DNA of 64,000 nucleotides from Streptomyces cadmiisoli (GCF_003261055.1 NZ_CP030073.1:1798001-1862000), one strand, 5' to 3'. Counted from the stretch's first letter, positions 1-8,207 are shown. A program made the numbers and translations. The notes: generated by a model from the letters alone, not told the origin.

Positions 1-318
1 GAGCTGGCCGAGCAGATCCTCGCCGAACCCGGCTGGTACGCCCTGGCGGCGACCATCGCGGAAGCCGAAGCCGCCGGACACGACGCGGCCGTCCTTCTGT
101 CCGACGTTGCCGGCCGCCGCGAACTCGGCACCGCGGACTCCGTCAGCGACGTGCTCGTGTGGCGGATGCGGCGGACCGCCGATCTGCCCGCCGACGCCTC
201 CCACCTGCCCGAGACCAGCACCGCAGGGCGCCGGTCCGCAACGCGCGGGACGACCACCAGGCCCTCCGCGCCCGGCAGGCAGCGCAGCGGAGAGGACACA
301 TCACGTAAGACCCTGTGA
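1..318 (+). CDS. C-terminal end of a probable relaxase/mobilization-associated protein (partial)
   Basis: The frame is open from the first base to a TGA at 316-318, giving 105 residues of a protein whose start lies outside the window. The visible part begins with a helical segment (LAEQILAEPGWYALAATIAE) and a second segment ending DSVSDVLVWRMRR, followed by a basic, disordered tail rich in Arg, Thr and Pro. From memory this type of ending occurs in large actinobacterial mobilization/relaxase proteins, and the conjugation genes at 30-57 kb fit that. The catalytic part is not visible, so the assignment is an inference from resemblance and context. Confidence 0.55.
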   Translation, partial: ELAEQILAEPGWYALAATIAEAEAAGHDAAVLLSDVAGRRELGTADSVSDVLVWRMRRTADLPADASHLPETSTAGRRSATRGTTTRPSAPGRQRSGEDTSRKTL

Positions 319-713
319 GCCCGCCGGGTGCCTGCACGCGGACTCAGTGCATCACCGAGAGGAGGGACAGCGCCACCGCTTCGCCCGCAATACAGAGCAT
401 GGTCGTGCGCCACATCGAACCTCGGTGGCGACCAGGTCCGATGTGGGGGCTGTCGGCATCCGTGCACCCGCAGGACGGAGGGCATGGCGCAGGTGGGGCG
501 AGTCGAGCCAGTAGGCGTCGCGAAGTTGAGCGGTCGAGGGAGACGATGGCGTGTGATCGGGCACACCCTGGCATGGCCACCCTGGCGCATGGAGACACGC
601 ATCGTGGCCAACTCATCCTCTGGGCAGCCGAGAAGCCGAATACCTCTGCAGACCTGGCCGGAGGTGACTGTGGACTTTGTGAATTGAAACCACCGGGGGC
701 GTGGGGCACGATC
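319..713. other. Gene-poor stretch after the partial relaxase-like gene
   Basis: About 400 bases with no convincing gene. The frame of the next gene stays open back to 315, but this upstream part has non-coding-like composition, no ribosome binding site at the early GTG, and lower GC from about 540 to 700 (for example around 690 'gtgaattgaaacc'). It probably holds the promoter of the 714 gene. No clear operator or hairpin was seen. Confidence 0.4.
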
Positions 714-1202
714 ATGAAACGCGCAGGACGAGGTGCTGAGGTAGAGGAGGACGCCGAGGTGTTTCACCGGATACGCCGCAGGGCCAAGGAGCCGAGCGAA
801 GCTCAGAGACAGTTCGCCGAGCTGTACGTGCAGCTGCAGGGCCAAGTCCCGCCCGGCTTCGGAGTGCCGGCGCCTGAGCCGGAGTCCGCCGAGCCAGCCG
901 CCATCGTGGACGACTTCCTCCCGCCGGAACTGCGCGTGCCGAGCCACGACCAGGTCGACGGCAAGATGATGCCGTGGAAGCAGCCCCTCGTTCTCGAAGG
1001 CGAGATGGCCGCCTGCACCGAGTGCGGCGCATACCGGGACTGGCTCATCCTCTCCACCCGTGGCGAGATCTGGCTGCGCTGCCGGGCAGGCCACCAGCAG
1101 CAGGAGACCCGCATCGACACCGCCTGGTACAACCGGCACTCCGGACCGGCGGACGCGACGCACGCCACGTTCGAGGACTGCCTGCGCCACCTCGGGCACT
1201 GA
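714..1202 (+). CDS. Small zinc-ribbon-like protein of unknown function
   Basis: A 162-residue protein. I chose the ATG at 714 because coding-like composition begins there; the frame is open upstream to a GTG at 315 but that part looks non-coding. The N-terminal half is charged (KRAGRGAEVEEDAEVF) and probably helical. The C-terminal half carries CTECGAYRDW, then about 12 residues later LRCRAGH: CxxC followed by CxxxH is the pattern of a zinc ribbon. After it come aromatic residues (TAWYNRHSGP). Similar CxxC/CxxxH proteins are common in Streptomyces mobile elements. No enzymatic motif is visible; nucleic-acid or protein binding is possible but not shown. Confidence 0.65.
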   Translation: MKRAGRGAEVEEDAEVFHRIRRRAKEPSEAQRQFAELYVQLQGQVPPGFGVPAPEPESAEPAAIVDDFLPPELRVPSHDQVDGKMMPWKQPLVLEGEMAACTECGAYRDWLILSTRGEIWLRCRAGHQQQETRIDTAWYNRHSGPADATHATFEDCLRHLGH

Positions 1203-1281
1203 CCACCACTCCTACGACCCCACCGGGCCTGCAGGCCCGCACTGACCACCCGTCGCCTAGCACCAAGGGGTCAGTTCCGTC

Positions 1282-1974
1282 ATGCGCGTTCGCGTCGCCA
1301 CCACCGCACTCGGCATCACCGCCACCCTCCTCGCGCTGCCCGCCTGCGCCACCGACACCACCGGGGCCAAGCACCAGACCCCCTCCTTCCGTACGGGAAA
1401 GCCGGCCGACGCCGTCCAGAAGCCGACCGCGCTCTCCTCGGCCGCACTCGAGTCCCGCCTGCTCGACCCGCGCGACCTCGGCAACGGCTACCTTCCCAAG
1501 CCGGAGCGTCCGGCCCAGCACGACGACGTCAGCGTCATCGGCTGCCCGGCCCTGAGCGAGCTGGGGGGCGACGCGGCGACTGGCGGCACGCTCGCCTTCC
1601 CGCACAAGGCGAAGGCGGACTTCACCTATGGCGGCAGCTCCTCGGAGATCGCCGAGGAGCTGTACAGCGACAGCGTGAAGAAGCTCTCCGACGGCATCGA
1701 CCGGATCTTCGACGCCATGACCGGCTGCCCGACCTATCAAGTCGTCGCGGGCGGCACCCCAGTCGACGTGACCTCGCAGAAGTTGCCCGCACCCCGCGTC
1801 GGCGGTGACGAGCAGTGGAGCCAGCTCCTGACGTTCATCGCCGGGGGACGGAGCACTGTGGTCAAGCAGACCGCGATCCGCGACGGCAACCTGCTGCTGG
1901 TCGTCTCCGGCTCCCCGGCCCTGGTCGACCGCCACCTCGACAAGGCTCTCGCCAAGGCCACGGCAACGAGCTGA
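1282..1974 (+). CDS. Secreted lipoprotein with a PknH-like sensor domain
   Basis: A 230-residue protein. Residues 1-22 form a lipoprotein signal peptide: basic start MRVRV, hydrophobic stretch ITATLLALPA, then the lipobox LPAC with Cys about residue 22 as the lipidation site. The mature part is about 200 residues and contains two Cys (SVIGCPAL and MTGCPTYQ) that could form a disulfide. Its pattern (DLGNGYLP, then an extracellular alpha/beta body ending DGNLLLVVSGSPALVDRHLDKAL) resembles PknH-like extracellular sensor domains of actinobacterial lipoproteins. It probably sits on the outer face of the membrane. A strong hairpin lies just downstream. The ligand is unknown. Confidence 0.7.
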   Translation: MRVRVATTALGITATLLALPACATDTTGAKHQTPSFRTGKPADAVQKPTALSSAALESRLLDPRDLGNGYLPKPERPAQHDDVSVIGCPALSELGGDAATGGTLAFPHKAKADFTYGGSSSEIAEELYSDSVKKLSDGIDRIFDAMTGCPTYQVVAGGTPVDVTSQKLPAPRVGGDEQWSQLLTFIAGGRSTVVKQTAIRDGNLLLVVSGSPALVDRHLDKALAKATATS

Positions 1975-1987
1975 CCTGCGTGCTCGT

Positions 1988-2030
1988 CACGCTGCTGCCT
2001 CCGACCACCGCAGGTCGGGGGCAGCAGTGC
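1988..2030 (+). terminator. Hairpin terminator after the lipoprotein gene
   Basis: The stem GCTGCTGCCTCCGACC (1991-2006) pairs with GGTCGGGGGCAGCAG (2013-2027) with one G-T wobble and a 6-nt loop. It starts 14 bases after the stop of the lipoprotein gene. There is no long T run, which is usual for actinobacterial terminators. It also lies at the end of the leftward small reading frame, so it may serve both strands. Confidence 0.7.
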
Positions 2031-2031
2031 G

Positions 2032-2280
2032 TTACTGGCTGACGCGTTGAGCGGCGCGAGCGGCTTGACCTGGTACCCAGGCTCGGACCTGGCCGGGCTG
2101 GACGTAGAGCACGTTCGGGTTATGACTGTGCGGCCCATAGCCGCTGGAGGCGTTCACGAGCAGGTACGCGCCTGCGGGAACGTGCCAGTTCCAGAACCAG
2201 GCGTCCTGCTGCCGCCCGGTGTCGCACCAGGTCACGACAGCTTTGGAGCCAGGGCGGCCGTGCTGGTAGACCCGCGTCAC
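2032..2280 (-). CDS. Small hypothetical protein, aromatic-rich
   Basis: An 82-residue frame starting at a GTG (2280). Residues such as TWCDTG, AWFWNWHVPAGAYLLVNASS and the ending VLYVQPGQVRAWVPGQAAR look like a beta-rich fold, with good codon-position bias. The frame continues upstream of the GTG without an alternative start before a stop, so it may be a 5'-truncated remnant. There is no signal peptide. I do not recognise the family. Confidence 0.45.
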   Translation of the reverse strand: MTRVYQHGRPGSKAVVTWCDTGRQQDAWFWNWHVPAGAYLLVNASSGYGPHSHNPNVLYVQPGQVRAWVPGQAARAAQRVSQ

Positions 2281-2525
2281 CTGGAGGAGTTGCCCCTGCC
2301 CGGAGCTTCGGTGCTGCTGAAATGCCTACCACTGCGCCGCGATGGCAGCCGTGCGGTTGCGGCGTGAACGGACCGTCAACGCGATCGTCACGGCGACGAT
2401 GAGAGCGATGACCATTAGGGCGCCGGGGCTGGGGTGCATTGCCGCATCCTGCTTCGTTCCATCAACAGGCGGCAATTCTTCCTGGCATCGAAGACCGAAC
2501 GGCCACTTCACCCGCGAAGTAAGAA

Positions 2526-2559
2526 AGTCCGGCACCCCCAACTGGGAGGGTGCCGGACT
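2526..2559 (-). terminator. Hairpin terminator downstream of the DUF317 gene
   Basis: AGTCCGGCACCC (2526-2537) pairs perfectly with GGGTGCCGGACT (2548-2559) across a 10-nt loop. It lies about 30 bases beyond the stop of the leftward gene at 2588 and should end that transcript. The surrounding sequence is A-rich on the plus strand (aagtaagaaag), giving a T-rich tail on the minus strand. Confidence 0.75.
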
Positions 2560-2587
2560 GCGATCGTCGAGAGTTGTGCGCGGGACG

Positions 2588-3409
2588 TTAGATGGCCGGC
2601 GCGCGCAGGAGGCGCTCCTGGGTGGCCTCGGGCAGTACCCGCCGCAGGACCGGTGCGGTCGAGCTGAGGGAGGCGGCGAAGGCGGCGACGAGATCGTGCG
2701 GGACGCTGGCGGCGAACGATGCCGCCCACAGACACGGTGCGCCGAGCGCGGGCTCGGCCCACGCCTGCCATCCGGCCGGTCCCGTCTCGTCGTCCTCGGC
2801 GGACAGGGCCTGCGGGTCGGCGTCCTGGATGAGGGGCGGGACGTCGCCGAGGCTGATGTGCGAGGTGAACGTCGGGTCCGTCGCCGCCGCCTGGGGTTGG
2901 TCGATGTCGCGGAACCATCCGTGGGTGGCGACTGCGTCAAGGACCAGCTCGGATCCGGCGAGCGGCACGGCAGGCTGGTCGCTTGCGTCGAGCGCGACGA
3001 GGAAGTCGACCACCGCCTCGCCGGGGACGTCACGGGTGAAGTAGGCCGACCACTGGGCGAGCGGGCTGCTCGCCTCGGCTCGGGCGGAGATCTGCCAGGC
3101 GATCGGTAGCTCGCCCAGGTGGAACGGCTCGTCCGCCAGGCCCCACTGGGCCCAGCGCAAGGCGTCGGGACTGACGTGCAGGACGGTGCTGCGCAGGACC
3201 TGGCGGTCCTCCGGTGCCTCGTCCGGCTCGTGCCGTCCGCGGACGATCGTCAGGCTCGTCCAACCCAGGCCGGCGAGCGCGTCGGCGACGACGTCGTAGA
3301 GGCATCCATCGTCACCGGCCAGGTGCCGGGGGCCGACCCAGAACGCGGGCTGGCCGCTGTGCGGGGTGGACGAGTCGGGCGGGAAGTCGGGGTACAGGGG
3401 CGCCTCCAA
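2588..3409 (-). CDS. DUF317 domain protein (two domains)
   Basis: A 273-residue protein starting at 3409. It shows the features of DUF317, a domain common in Streptomyces conjugative elements: FWVGPRHLAGDDG near residue 25 (the 'PRHLAGGGD' signature), then twice the closing pattern of an aromatic strand followed by a helix: WSAYFTRDVPGEAVVDFLVA near residue 125 and LWAASFAASVPHDLVAAFAA near residue 245. There are no membrane segments. DUF317 has no established biochemical role. It heads a leftward trio with 3425 and 3824, in the order 3824, 3425, 2588 of transcription, and shares its family with several proteins in the 50-59 kb region. Confidence 0.75.
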   Translation of the reverse strand: MEAPLYPDFPPDSSTPHSGQPAFWVGPRHLAGDDGCLYDVVADALAGLGWTSLTIVRGRHEPDEAPEDRQVLRSTVLHVSPDALRWAQWGLADEPFHLGELPIAWQISARAEASSPLAQWSAYFTRDVPGEAVVDFLVALDASDQPAVPLAGSELVLDAVATHGWFRDIDQPQAAATDPTFTSHISLGDVPPLIQDADPQALSAEDDETGPAGWQAWAEPALGAPCLWAASFAASVPHDLVAAFAASLSSTAPVLRRVLPEATQERLLRAPAI

Positions 3410-3424
3410 GGGCTCGGTGCGGGT

Positions 3425-3715
3425 CTAGTTGCCGCCGGCGCGGCGACGGGGGCGGCGCGGGGGCGCCTGGACGGGGCCCTGCCAGGTCAGCTCGATGGCG
3501 ACCTCCGGCGGAAGGTGGCCGAGCTGTGCGTCCTCGTCACGCCCTTCGGCGAGGTAGACGACGGTCCGGCCGGTCTCGTCGACCGACTGCAGGACCTGCG
3601 CCAAGCGGTGCGCCATCGGGAAGAACGGGTTCATGGCCTGGCGGACCGGAGCACTCCGGTCGCAGCCGGACAACAGGTCAATGAGATCGCCGACGGTCAT
3701 CTCCGGGGACGTCAC
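3425..3715 (-). CDS. Hypothetical protein, probable operon partner of the DUF317 genes
   Basis: A 96-residue soluble protein. The N-terminus (SPEMTVGDLIDLLSGCDRSA) resembles the start of small proteins in which a 'DLI..L..cdp...V' helix precedes a beta strand, and the core TVVYLAEGRDEDAQLG ends a short alpha/beta fold. The tail is basic (PPRRPRRRAGGN). It lies 16 bases upstream of the 2588 gene on the same strand and about 110 bases downstream of 3824, so the three are likely cotranscribed. The family is not recognised with certainty. Confidence 0.6.
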   Translation of the reverse strand: MTSPEMTVGDLIDLLSGCDRSAPVRQAMNPFFPMAHRLAQVLQSVDETGRTVVYLAEGRDEDAQLGHLPPEVAIELTWQGPVQAPPRRPRRRAGGN

Positions 3716-3823
3716 GAACAGCCTCCTGGGGTGCGGGGAAAACAGGGCAGTGGAACGGGACGGGCCGGCCTTCGGTACGGCCAGCGCTCACAGGGCGGGC
3801 ACTACGTGTCGGTGTCCGCGCTG

Positions 3824-4183
3824 TCAGAGGCGGCGTGAGGTCTCCAGCACACTCGCTACGGTGGCGGCGACGATGTCGGCCGGCGTCTCGGTATCGAACG
3901 ACAGGTGGTAGCCGCGGACCTGGGCGGTTCCGGTGACAGCGATCTTCCATCCCTCGCCATCCGTGCCGGGGCGGCCGAGCGGAAACCAGCCGAGGTAGAA
4001 CCGGCCGTCCTTGGAGCTGACGTGCACGTCCGCGCGATCATCGACGATCAGGTGAAAGTCCTCGGCGGAGAACTGCTCCATGACCAGGGTCGGCTGACCG
4101 GGGCCCAGCTGCCACTCCCGCGGTCGCAGGGCTTCGACGGTGGTAGAGAAACCGGGGCCCGCAGGGGCTACGGTCACGGGCAA
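3824..4183 (-). CDS. Short DUF317-like protein
   Basis: A 119-residue protein corresponding to a single DUF317-like unit. The motif DDRADVHVSSKDGRFYLGWF is the usual 'aD.r..vy.sspd....lgylP' strand pair, followed by WKIAVTGT and the closing amphipathic stretch YHLSFDTETPADIVAATVAS, which matches the 'w...F....P.eiv.afv..l' ending. It lacks the PRHLAGGGD start seen in longer members. It is the first gene of a leftward group with 3425 and 2588. Its function is unknown. Confidence 0.65.
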   Translation of the reverse strand: MPVTVAPAGPGFSTTVEALRPREWQLGPGQPTLVMEQFSAEDFHLIVDDRADVHVSSKDGRFYLGWFPLGRPGTDGEGWKIAVTGTAQVRGYHLSFDTETPADIVAATVASVLETSRRL

Positions 4184-4506
4184 TCACCTCTCTGACCTGG
4201 GGTTTCTTGCAAGGTCGTCTACGTTGACATGCCCTCGCGCCCGTTGGCCAGTCTTTCCGCGATCTTTCCTGTCTGCCCCCGGCGAACTTGTCTTTTGTCA
4301 TCCAATCAAGGCGTTTGACAGCGAACTCAGTTGTTTCGGCTTCTCTGACAGTGAATCCAGTCGTGAGGAGTGAGCACGCTCTACGCGGTCCGTACGTCGG
4401 CCGCGTCCACCGAACCGGGCGAGCACCTGCGCCCGTTGTCAGTGCACCATGCGGCCCTCAGCCTCACCCTCGCGCAGCCGGCGCGCCTGTTGAGATGGAG
4501 GACGAC
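4184..4506. other. Divergent intergenic region
   Basis: About 320 bases between the leftward DUF317 group and the rightward small genes. It has lower GC around 4285-4365, including 'TTTGACAG' at 4312 and a second TGACAG at 4347, which could be -35 elements or half-operators of divergent promoters. No convincing -10 could be placed and no gene was seen. Confidence 0.35.
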
Positions 4507-4835
4507 GTGAGTGACGGCACACGGACCGCCGCACCTTCCCCGGAGGACGCGCTGCGTTCTGCCCGGCTGCTTGTCCGTGCCGAGGCGGCCGTCATGGCGA
4601 TCTTCGCCACGCGGGCCTACGAACTGGGCTGGACGGTACGGGCAAGCTGAGCGGCATCTTGGATCACGTGACGCTGTCCTGCGACGCGGGCCTCTCCACT
4701 CTCCAGTCCGCCGCCGCGATCCCCGCTGGCCTGGCCGTCGCCAAGGGTGCCGTCGGCACCCTTCTCGGCCGTACCGGGACCGCCTCCTGGCTCCCGGCGA
4801 GAACCGACCCCGCATCCACGTCCACGCCCAACTGA
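4507..4835 (+). pseudogene. Small hypothetical gene, probably frameshifted
   Basis: A GTG at 4507 has a strong ribosome binding site GGAGG (4497-4501). It opens a 47-residue frame (SDGTRTAAPSPEDALRSARL, then AVMAIFATRAYELGW) that ends at 4650. Immediately after, a different frame continues with protein-like sequence (GILDHVTLSCDAGLSTLQSA, then AIPAGLAVAKGAVGTLLG) to a stop at 4833-4835, just before the ribosome binding site of the next gene. The two parts read best as one gene of about 105 residues with a single frameshift near 4640. Two separate tiny genes are the alternative. Confidence 0.35.
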
Positions 4836-4851
4836 CCGTAGGAGCCGCGCC

Positions 4852-5097
4852 ATGCCCGACGGAGAGGTCGCCCTTGAACTGGCTGTGCTCCGCCGCGCCC
4901 TCGAAGTCGGGCCGGCGCGCATCGACAGCCAACTCGCCCTGATCGCACAGCGATCCGACCAGATCGACAAGGCCGTCGAGGAACTCGGCGACAGGGTCAC
5001 TGCCCTCGAACGCACCCGCTGGCCCCTGCCGACCGTCGGAGTACTGACCAGCCTCGCAGCTCTCGGACTCGCCGCATGGTCGGCGCTCGGCCACTGA
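4852..5097 (+). CDS. Small coiled-coil protein with a C-terminal membrane anchor
   Basis: An 81-residue protein with ribosome binding site AGGAG ahead of the ATG at 4852. Residues 5-55 are helical with heptad-like leucines and alanines (LELAVLRRALEVGPARIDSQ, then LALIAQRSDQIDKAVEELGD), predicted coiled coil. Residues 62-80 form one hydrophobic segment (VGVLTSLAALGLAAWSAL) ending GH, a tail-anchor layout. Such small coiled-coil/anchor proteins are common near phage or conjugation genes; no specific function can be given. Confidence 0.6.
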   Translation: MPDGEVALELAVLRRALEVGPARIDSQLALIAQRSDQIDKAVEELGDRVTALERTRWPLPTVGVLTSLAALGLAAWSALGH

Positions 5098-5340
5098 TCG
5101 CACCGGACCACAGAGACACGCGCCCTGGGTACGTGGCCTTCGTGGTCACCTGGTCGGCGTTCGCAGTGTGGTTCCTGGGACATATCGTGACGTAGCGTCG
5201 AGTGTCCGCGAGTTGGCCGCCTTCCGACTCGTCAACTCGTCGATGTGGAGAAGGTCGTGACCGTACGGTAGGTGCGCAGGGTCAGTACAGCGCCGAGCGA
5301 GCGTCCAGAGATCAAGGCGGAGCCGCAACAGGGAGATTCA

Positions 5341-6351
5341 TTGACGTCGCCGCCACTTCCCCCCATTCCTCCACCACCGGGATCCCGCACAGGTTCCGTG
5401 AAGCACATCCACCACGTGATCGAGAACTTGATGGCTGGGCGGCCGGAGGCGTGCCACCTGGCGAAGGCCCTGGCCAAACAGGCTCGTGCCACGCACCGCC
5501 GCATGGCGAGAGCACGTGCCGTTGGGTTCGAGGCTTACGAGACGACCCTCACCGACCTGCTTCTAACGGAGCTTGCGCATGTGGACCCGCGATTCTGGCG
5601 GGTGGTTAGGTTCAAGCCGCACGAGGAGCGAGGGAACGGCGCCGACTGGGAGTGGTGGATCCAGCGGAGCGACTTGTCGTGGGTGCGTCTCTGGATTCAG
5701 GCCAAGCGCCTCTACCACCCCGGCGAACGCTACGAGGAACTCAAGCGCAAGGTCCGGAGAGGATCAGACGGCAGGATTTGGCAGAGTCGGTTGCTGGTTG
5801 AGGCCGCGCGACGGGAAGGCCGGAACGGTAGCGTCCTGCCGGTCCCGCTGTACGCCTTCTACAACTGCCTGCAGGGTAAACGGGCTGAGCCATGGCCGTG
5901 TAAGAGACTTGAGCCGTGTCAGCAGCAGCCCCTGCTCGGCATCACGATCGCCCCTGCCCAGCAGATCGACGAGCTGATTGTGAAGGGTAAGAACGGCTAC
6001 CGCGACGTACTGGCCGAAAGTAAGCCGCTGTCGTGCCTGGTGCACTGCCCGACAGTGTGGTCGGGGCATCCTCAGGACTCGTACGCCTCGACGCTGCTGA
6101 TGGGCATGGAGTGGCTGCACACCAACGACGTCCTCCCTTCGGCTCCGTCTCTGCCTGGCCGCATCGAAGAAGCGCTTGAGACGGACGACGAGGTGGTCGC
6201 CGAGGAGTCGGACCCTCGGATCGCTCTCATCACGGGTCACGCGGCGCTCCCCGGTGCCCGCATGGATGAAGTGCCACCAGGGTTGGCCGACCTGCGGGAG
6301 CGGTTCGACCTGCGGGCACTGGAGCAGCAGGGGTGGCGGGAAACGACGTGA
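5341..6351 (+). CDS. DUF6615-like putative nuclease
   Basis: A 336-residue protein. I chose the TTG at 5341, which follows GGGAG with 6-9 nt spacing; a GTG at 5401 is possible and an upstream start at 5272 less likely. After a Pro-rich N-terminus comes a helix with ETTLTDLLL (about residue 67), then GADWEWWI (about 100-107) and WIQAKRLY (about 118-125). The order Glu, GxD, QAK matches the PD-(D/E)XK nuclease fold variant with Q-x-K, as in DUF6615-type proteins. The later part (VPLYAFYNC, SCLVHCPTVWSG) probably completes the fold. The gene stands alone and is followed by a terminator. A defence role is an inference from the fold and neighbours; restriction of foreign DNA is not shown. Confidence 0.6.
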   Translation: MTSPPLPPIPPPPGSRTGSVKHIHHVIENLMAGRPEACHLAKALAKQARATHRRMARARAVGFEAYETTLTDLLLTELAHVDPRFWRVVRFKPHEERGNGADWEWWIQRSDLSWVRLWIQAKRLYHPGERYEELKRKVRRGSDGRIWQSRLLVEAARREGRNGSVLPVPLYAFYNCLQGKRAEPWPCKRLEPCQQQPLLGITIAPAQQIDELIVKGKNGYRDVLAESKPLSCLVHCPTVWSGHPQDSYASTLLMGMEWLHTNDVLPSAPSLPGRIEEALETDDEVVAEESDPRIALITGHAALPGARMDEVPPGLADLRERFDLRALEQQGWRETT

Positions 6352-6352
6352 C

Positions 6353-6394
6353 AGCGCCCCGGGCAGAGTGCGAGTCAGATCCCGGGGCGCTTTT
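6353..6394 (+). terminator. Rho-independent terminator after the DUF6615-like gene
   Basis: AGCGCCCCGGG (6353-6363) pairs with CCCGGGGCGCT (6381-6391), and the hairpin ends in TTTT (6391-6394). This is a textbook intrinsic terminator directly after the stop at 6351. It also separates this gene from the convergent leftward genes at 6432. Confidence 0.85.
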
Positions 6395-6431
6395 CCACAT
6401 TGGCAAGAGGCGGAGAGCCTATGACCCGCGC

Positions 6432-6764
6432 TCAACTTGAGCAAGCACGAGGCATGTCCCACCGGGTATGGGTTCCGTGTTGCCATAGGCCCGTATTACG
6501 TAGCAGCACTGTCACCACCGTTCGGGTCGCCGTGTCGATGACGCAGGCGCAATCTCGACGCTGGTGGACGCGCCGGGCACCTGGGTATTTCGGGTCGCCT
6601 CCGTAGGTTTGCTCGGGAGATATGACGCACCGCAGCACTTCACTCTCATCGAAACCGAGCTCCTTCGCCCGGGACAGGGCGTGCCGGCTCAGCGTGACGC
6701 CTGCATGCGTGCGAAGTCGGGTCAGCGTGCGCTCTCGACGAGCATCACGTCGGGCGTTGCTCAT
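6432..6764 (-). CDS. DUF4258-like small protein, possible toxin
   Basis: A 110-residue basic protein. The core LSRHALSRAKELGFDESEVL followed by VISPEQTYGG and CACVIDTATRTVVTVLLRN matches the layout of DUF4258: a 'hA..R...RgIs..eV...v..Pe' helix followed by a beta hairpin. DUF4258 is related to the BrnT/RelE-type toxin fold. The ATG at 6764 overlaps the stop of the upstream gene (6761) by ATGA, so the two are translationally coupled. No antitoxin-like partner is obvious, so a toxin role is only a possibility. Confidence 0.6.
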   Translation of the reverse strand: MSNARRDARRERTLTRLRTHAGVTLSRHALSRAKELGFDESEVLRCVISPEQTYGGDPKYPGARRVHQRRDCACVIDTATRTVVTVLLRNTGLWQHGTHTRWDMPRACSS

Positions 6765-8011
6765 GAGGCGACATCACCGGACACTAGATCCATGACAGCG
6801 CTTCTGCCCCAGTCGCCGCTGCGCTTCCGCGTGGGAATCGCTTCCAGCCTGAGGTGACGAGCGATCTCCTCATACGAGTACCCCGCCTGGCTCCGCAGGC
6901 GCTTCGCGACGGCCCTCGCGTGATCGATGGACCGGGTGGTCTCGATCACGGTGTGGCTGTCGTGCATCCGAAGGGCAGCGAACGTCTTGATCACCTCCCG
7001 CAGAACTCGCTCTTGTCCGGAACCTTCAACGGTCGACTTCACCGACTTGCCCGCCTCCAGAACCTGGACGCCGAAGTGCTCGACCCACCTGTACGCGACC
7101 AGCCGGTCCAATTCGCTGGGAAAGAGGGAAGAGTCGGCTACGTAGAGGGTGCGGACAGGCGCGGGTGTGGTCACGAGGTGGAGAAGGTCTGTGAGCCCGA
7201 AGTCCGGAGTGCTCGGGGTGAAGGAGAAGGCGAAGAGGTGGTCGTGCGCCGTCGCGATGTTCTGGACGTCCCTCGATCGCGTGAGGTGATCTCGTTCGTC
7301 GTCTGGTCCGTAGACGGCCATCACCTCGAACTCCTGGAGAACTTGATGTGACCTCCCGCTGGTACGGATCCGCTCGCCATCGACCGTCCGGGGGGCATCG
7401 TCGTCCCAGCACGCGTCTTGGAGGAGCCGGTGAACGACCTGCTTGTTGAAGTCCTGCTCACCCTGCACGCCATCCCACATGTAGCCCGCTTGGTTGAGGA
7501 GGTCCGCAGTCTGCGCCAGCGTCAGTTGAAACCCGACGTGCAACTTGTGTGCGAGCCGCACCACTTCGTTCTTGCTCAGGCCGCGGCCGATGTCCAACTG
7601 GCCCTGCTTGCCTCGTTGGCGAGGAAGAAGAGCCCGAAGTGCAGCGCAGGTAGCCTGAACCTGGTTGCGAACACCTTGCTCGGTGTTCCGCAGCGGGTGA
7701 TCAGGTTCGATGACATCACCGGCCACGGTCAGTGTCGCTCGGTGATCCCGGATCTCGTCGCGGACCATCTCCCGGGTGATCGGATCGCCCAGGTCATCCC
7801 ACCTGGACACGCGGATGCTATCCACGAGATCGGCACGCAGGCAGAACAGAACCTCCTGGAGCGCTGGACGATCGCCCGCCGCTACCCTGCTGCGTGACTC
7901 CGCTTCGGTACGCCATAGCGTCCCGTCCTTCGGCGCCTTGTCTCCATGACGCACCACGCGATACCCGATTTCGGACGCCGACATGCTTCCCTCCAAGGCT
8001 CTGGCCAGCAA
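6761..8011 (-). CDS. Large protein with a serine-recombinase-like C-terminal half
   Basis: A 416-residue protein; the start could also be the ATG at 7984. The C-terminal 45 residues (SQAGYSYEEIARHLRLEAIP followed by TRKRSGDWGRSAV) look like the DNA-binding helix-turn-helix region of large serine recombinases. An earlier stretch (TLYVADSSLFPSELDRLVAY, then GVQVLEAG and KTFAALRMHD) faintly recalls the resolvase catalytic core. However, no catalytic Ser with its Arg partners can be identified, so it may be a degenerate or repurposed recombinase. It is followed by the coupled DUF4258-like gene. Its N-terminus overlaps another possible frame (7818-8207), so the true start is uncertain. Confidence 0.5.
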   Translation of the reverse strand: MLARALEGSMSASEIGYRVVRHGDKAPKDGTLWRTEAESRSRVAAGDRPALQEVLFCLRADLVDSIRVSRWDDLGDPITREMVRDEIRDHRATLTVAGDVIEPDHPLRNTEQGVRNQVQATCAALRALLPRQRGKQGQLDIGRGLSKNEVVRLAHKLHVGFQLTLAQTADLLNQAGYMWDGVQGEQDFNKQVVHRLLQDACWDDDAPRTVDGERIRTSGRSHQVLQEFEVMAVYGPDDERDHLTRSRDVQNIATAHDHLFAFSFTPSTPDFGLTDLLHLVTTPAPVRTLYVADSSLFPSELDRLVAYRWVEHFGVQVLEAGKSVKSTVEGSGQERVLREVIKTFAALRMHDSHTVIETTRSIDHARAVAKRLRSQAGYSYEEIARHLRLEAIPTRKRSGDWGRSAVMDLVSGDVAS

Positions 8012-8207
8012 CGGAGCGCCACTCTGTCAGCTCCCTGGGTCCCTGCAAGCGAGCAATTAGTCCGGCGATTTCGACGATGCGGACGTTCAGAACGTCGAGG
8101 TCCCGGTCGCTGATCTGGGAGCGCAGCATTCGCGCGGACTCCGTGGCCCACTCCAGATACGTCCACAGCCCCTCGAAGGCAGTGAGATACGGCCGCTGTA
8201 GGTTCAT
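7818..8207 (-). CDS. Small helical hypothetical protein overlapping the recombinase-like gene
   Basis: A frame starting at the ATG at 8207. Its first 75 residues look protein-like (LQRPYLTAFEGLWTYLEWAT, then ESARMLRSQISDRDLDVLNV and IAGLIARLQGPRELTEW), strongly helical with aromatic residues. Downstream of about 8000 the frame overlaps the start of the 6761-8011 gene and turns into basic, low-complexity sequence. Either this is a short gene that really ends in the overlap, or the two are one gene with a frameshift near 8000-7985. Confidence 0.4.
   Translation of the reverse strand: MNLQRPYLTAFEGLWTYLEWATESARMLRSQISDRDLDVLNVRIVEIAGLIARLQGPRELTEWRSVAGQSLGGKHVGVRNRVSRGASWRQGAEGRDAMAYRSGVTQQGSGGRSSSAPGGSVLPACRSRG

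Noticed and set aside
315..713. N-terminal extension of the zinc-ribbon gene from the GTG at 315
   Set aside because: The frame is open but the composition is not coding-like and there is no ribosome binding site; ATG 714 is more plausible.
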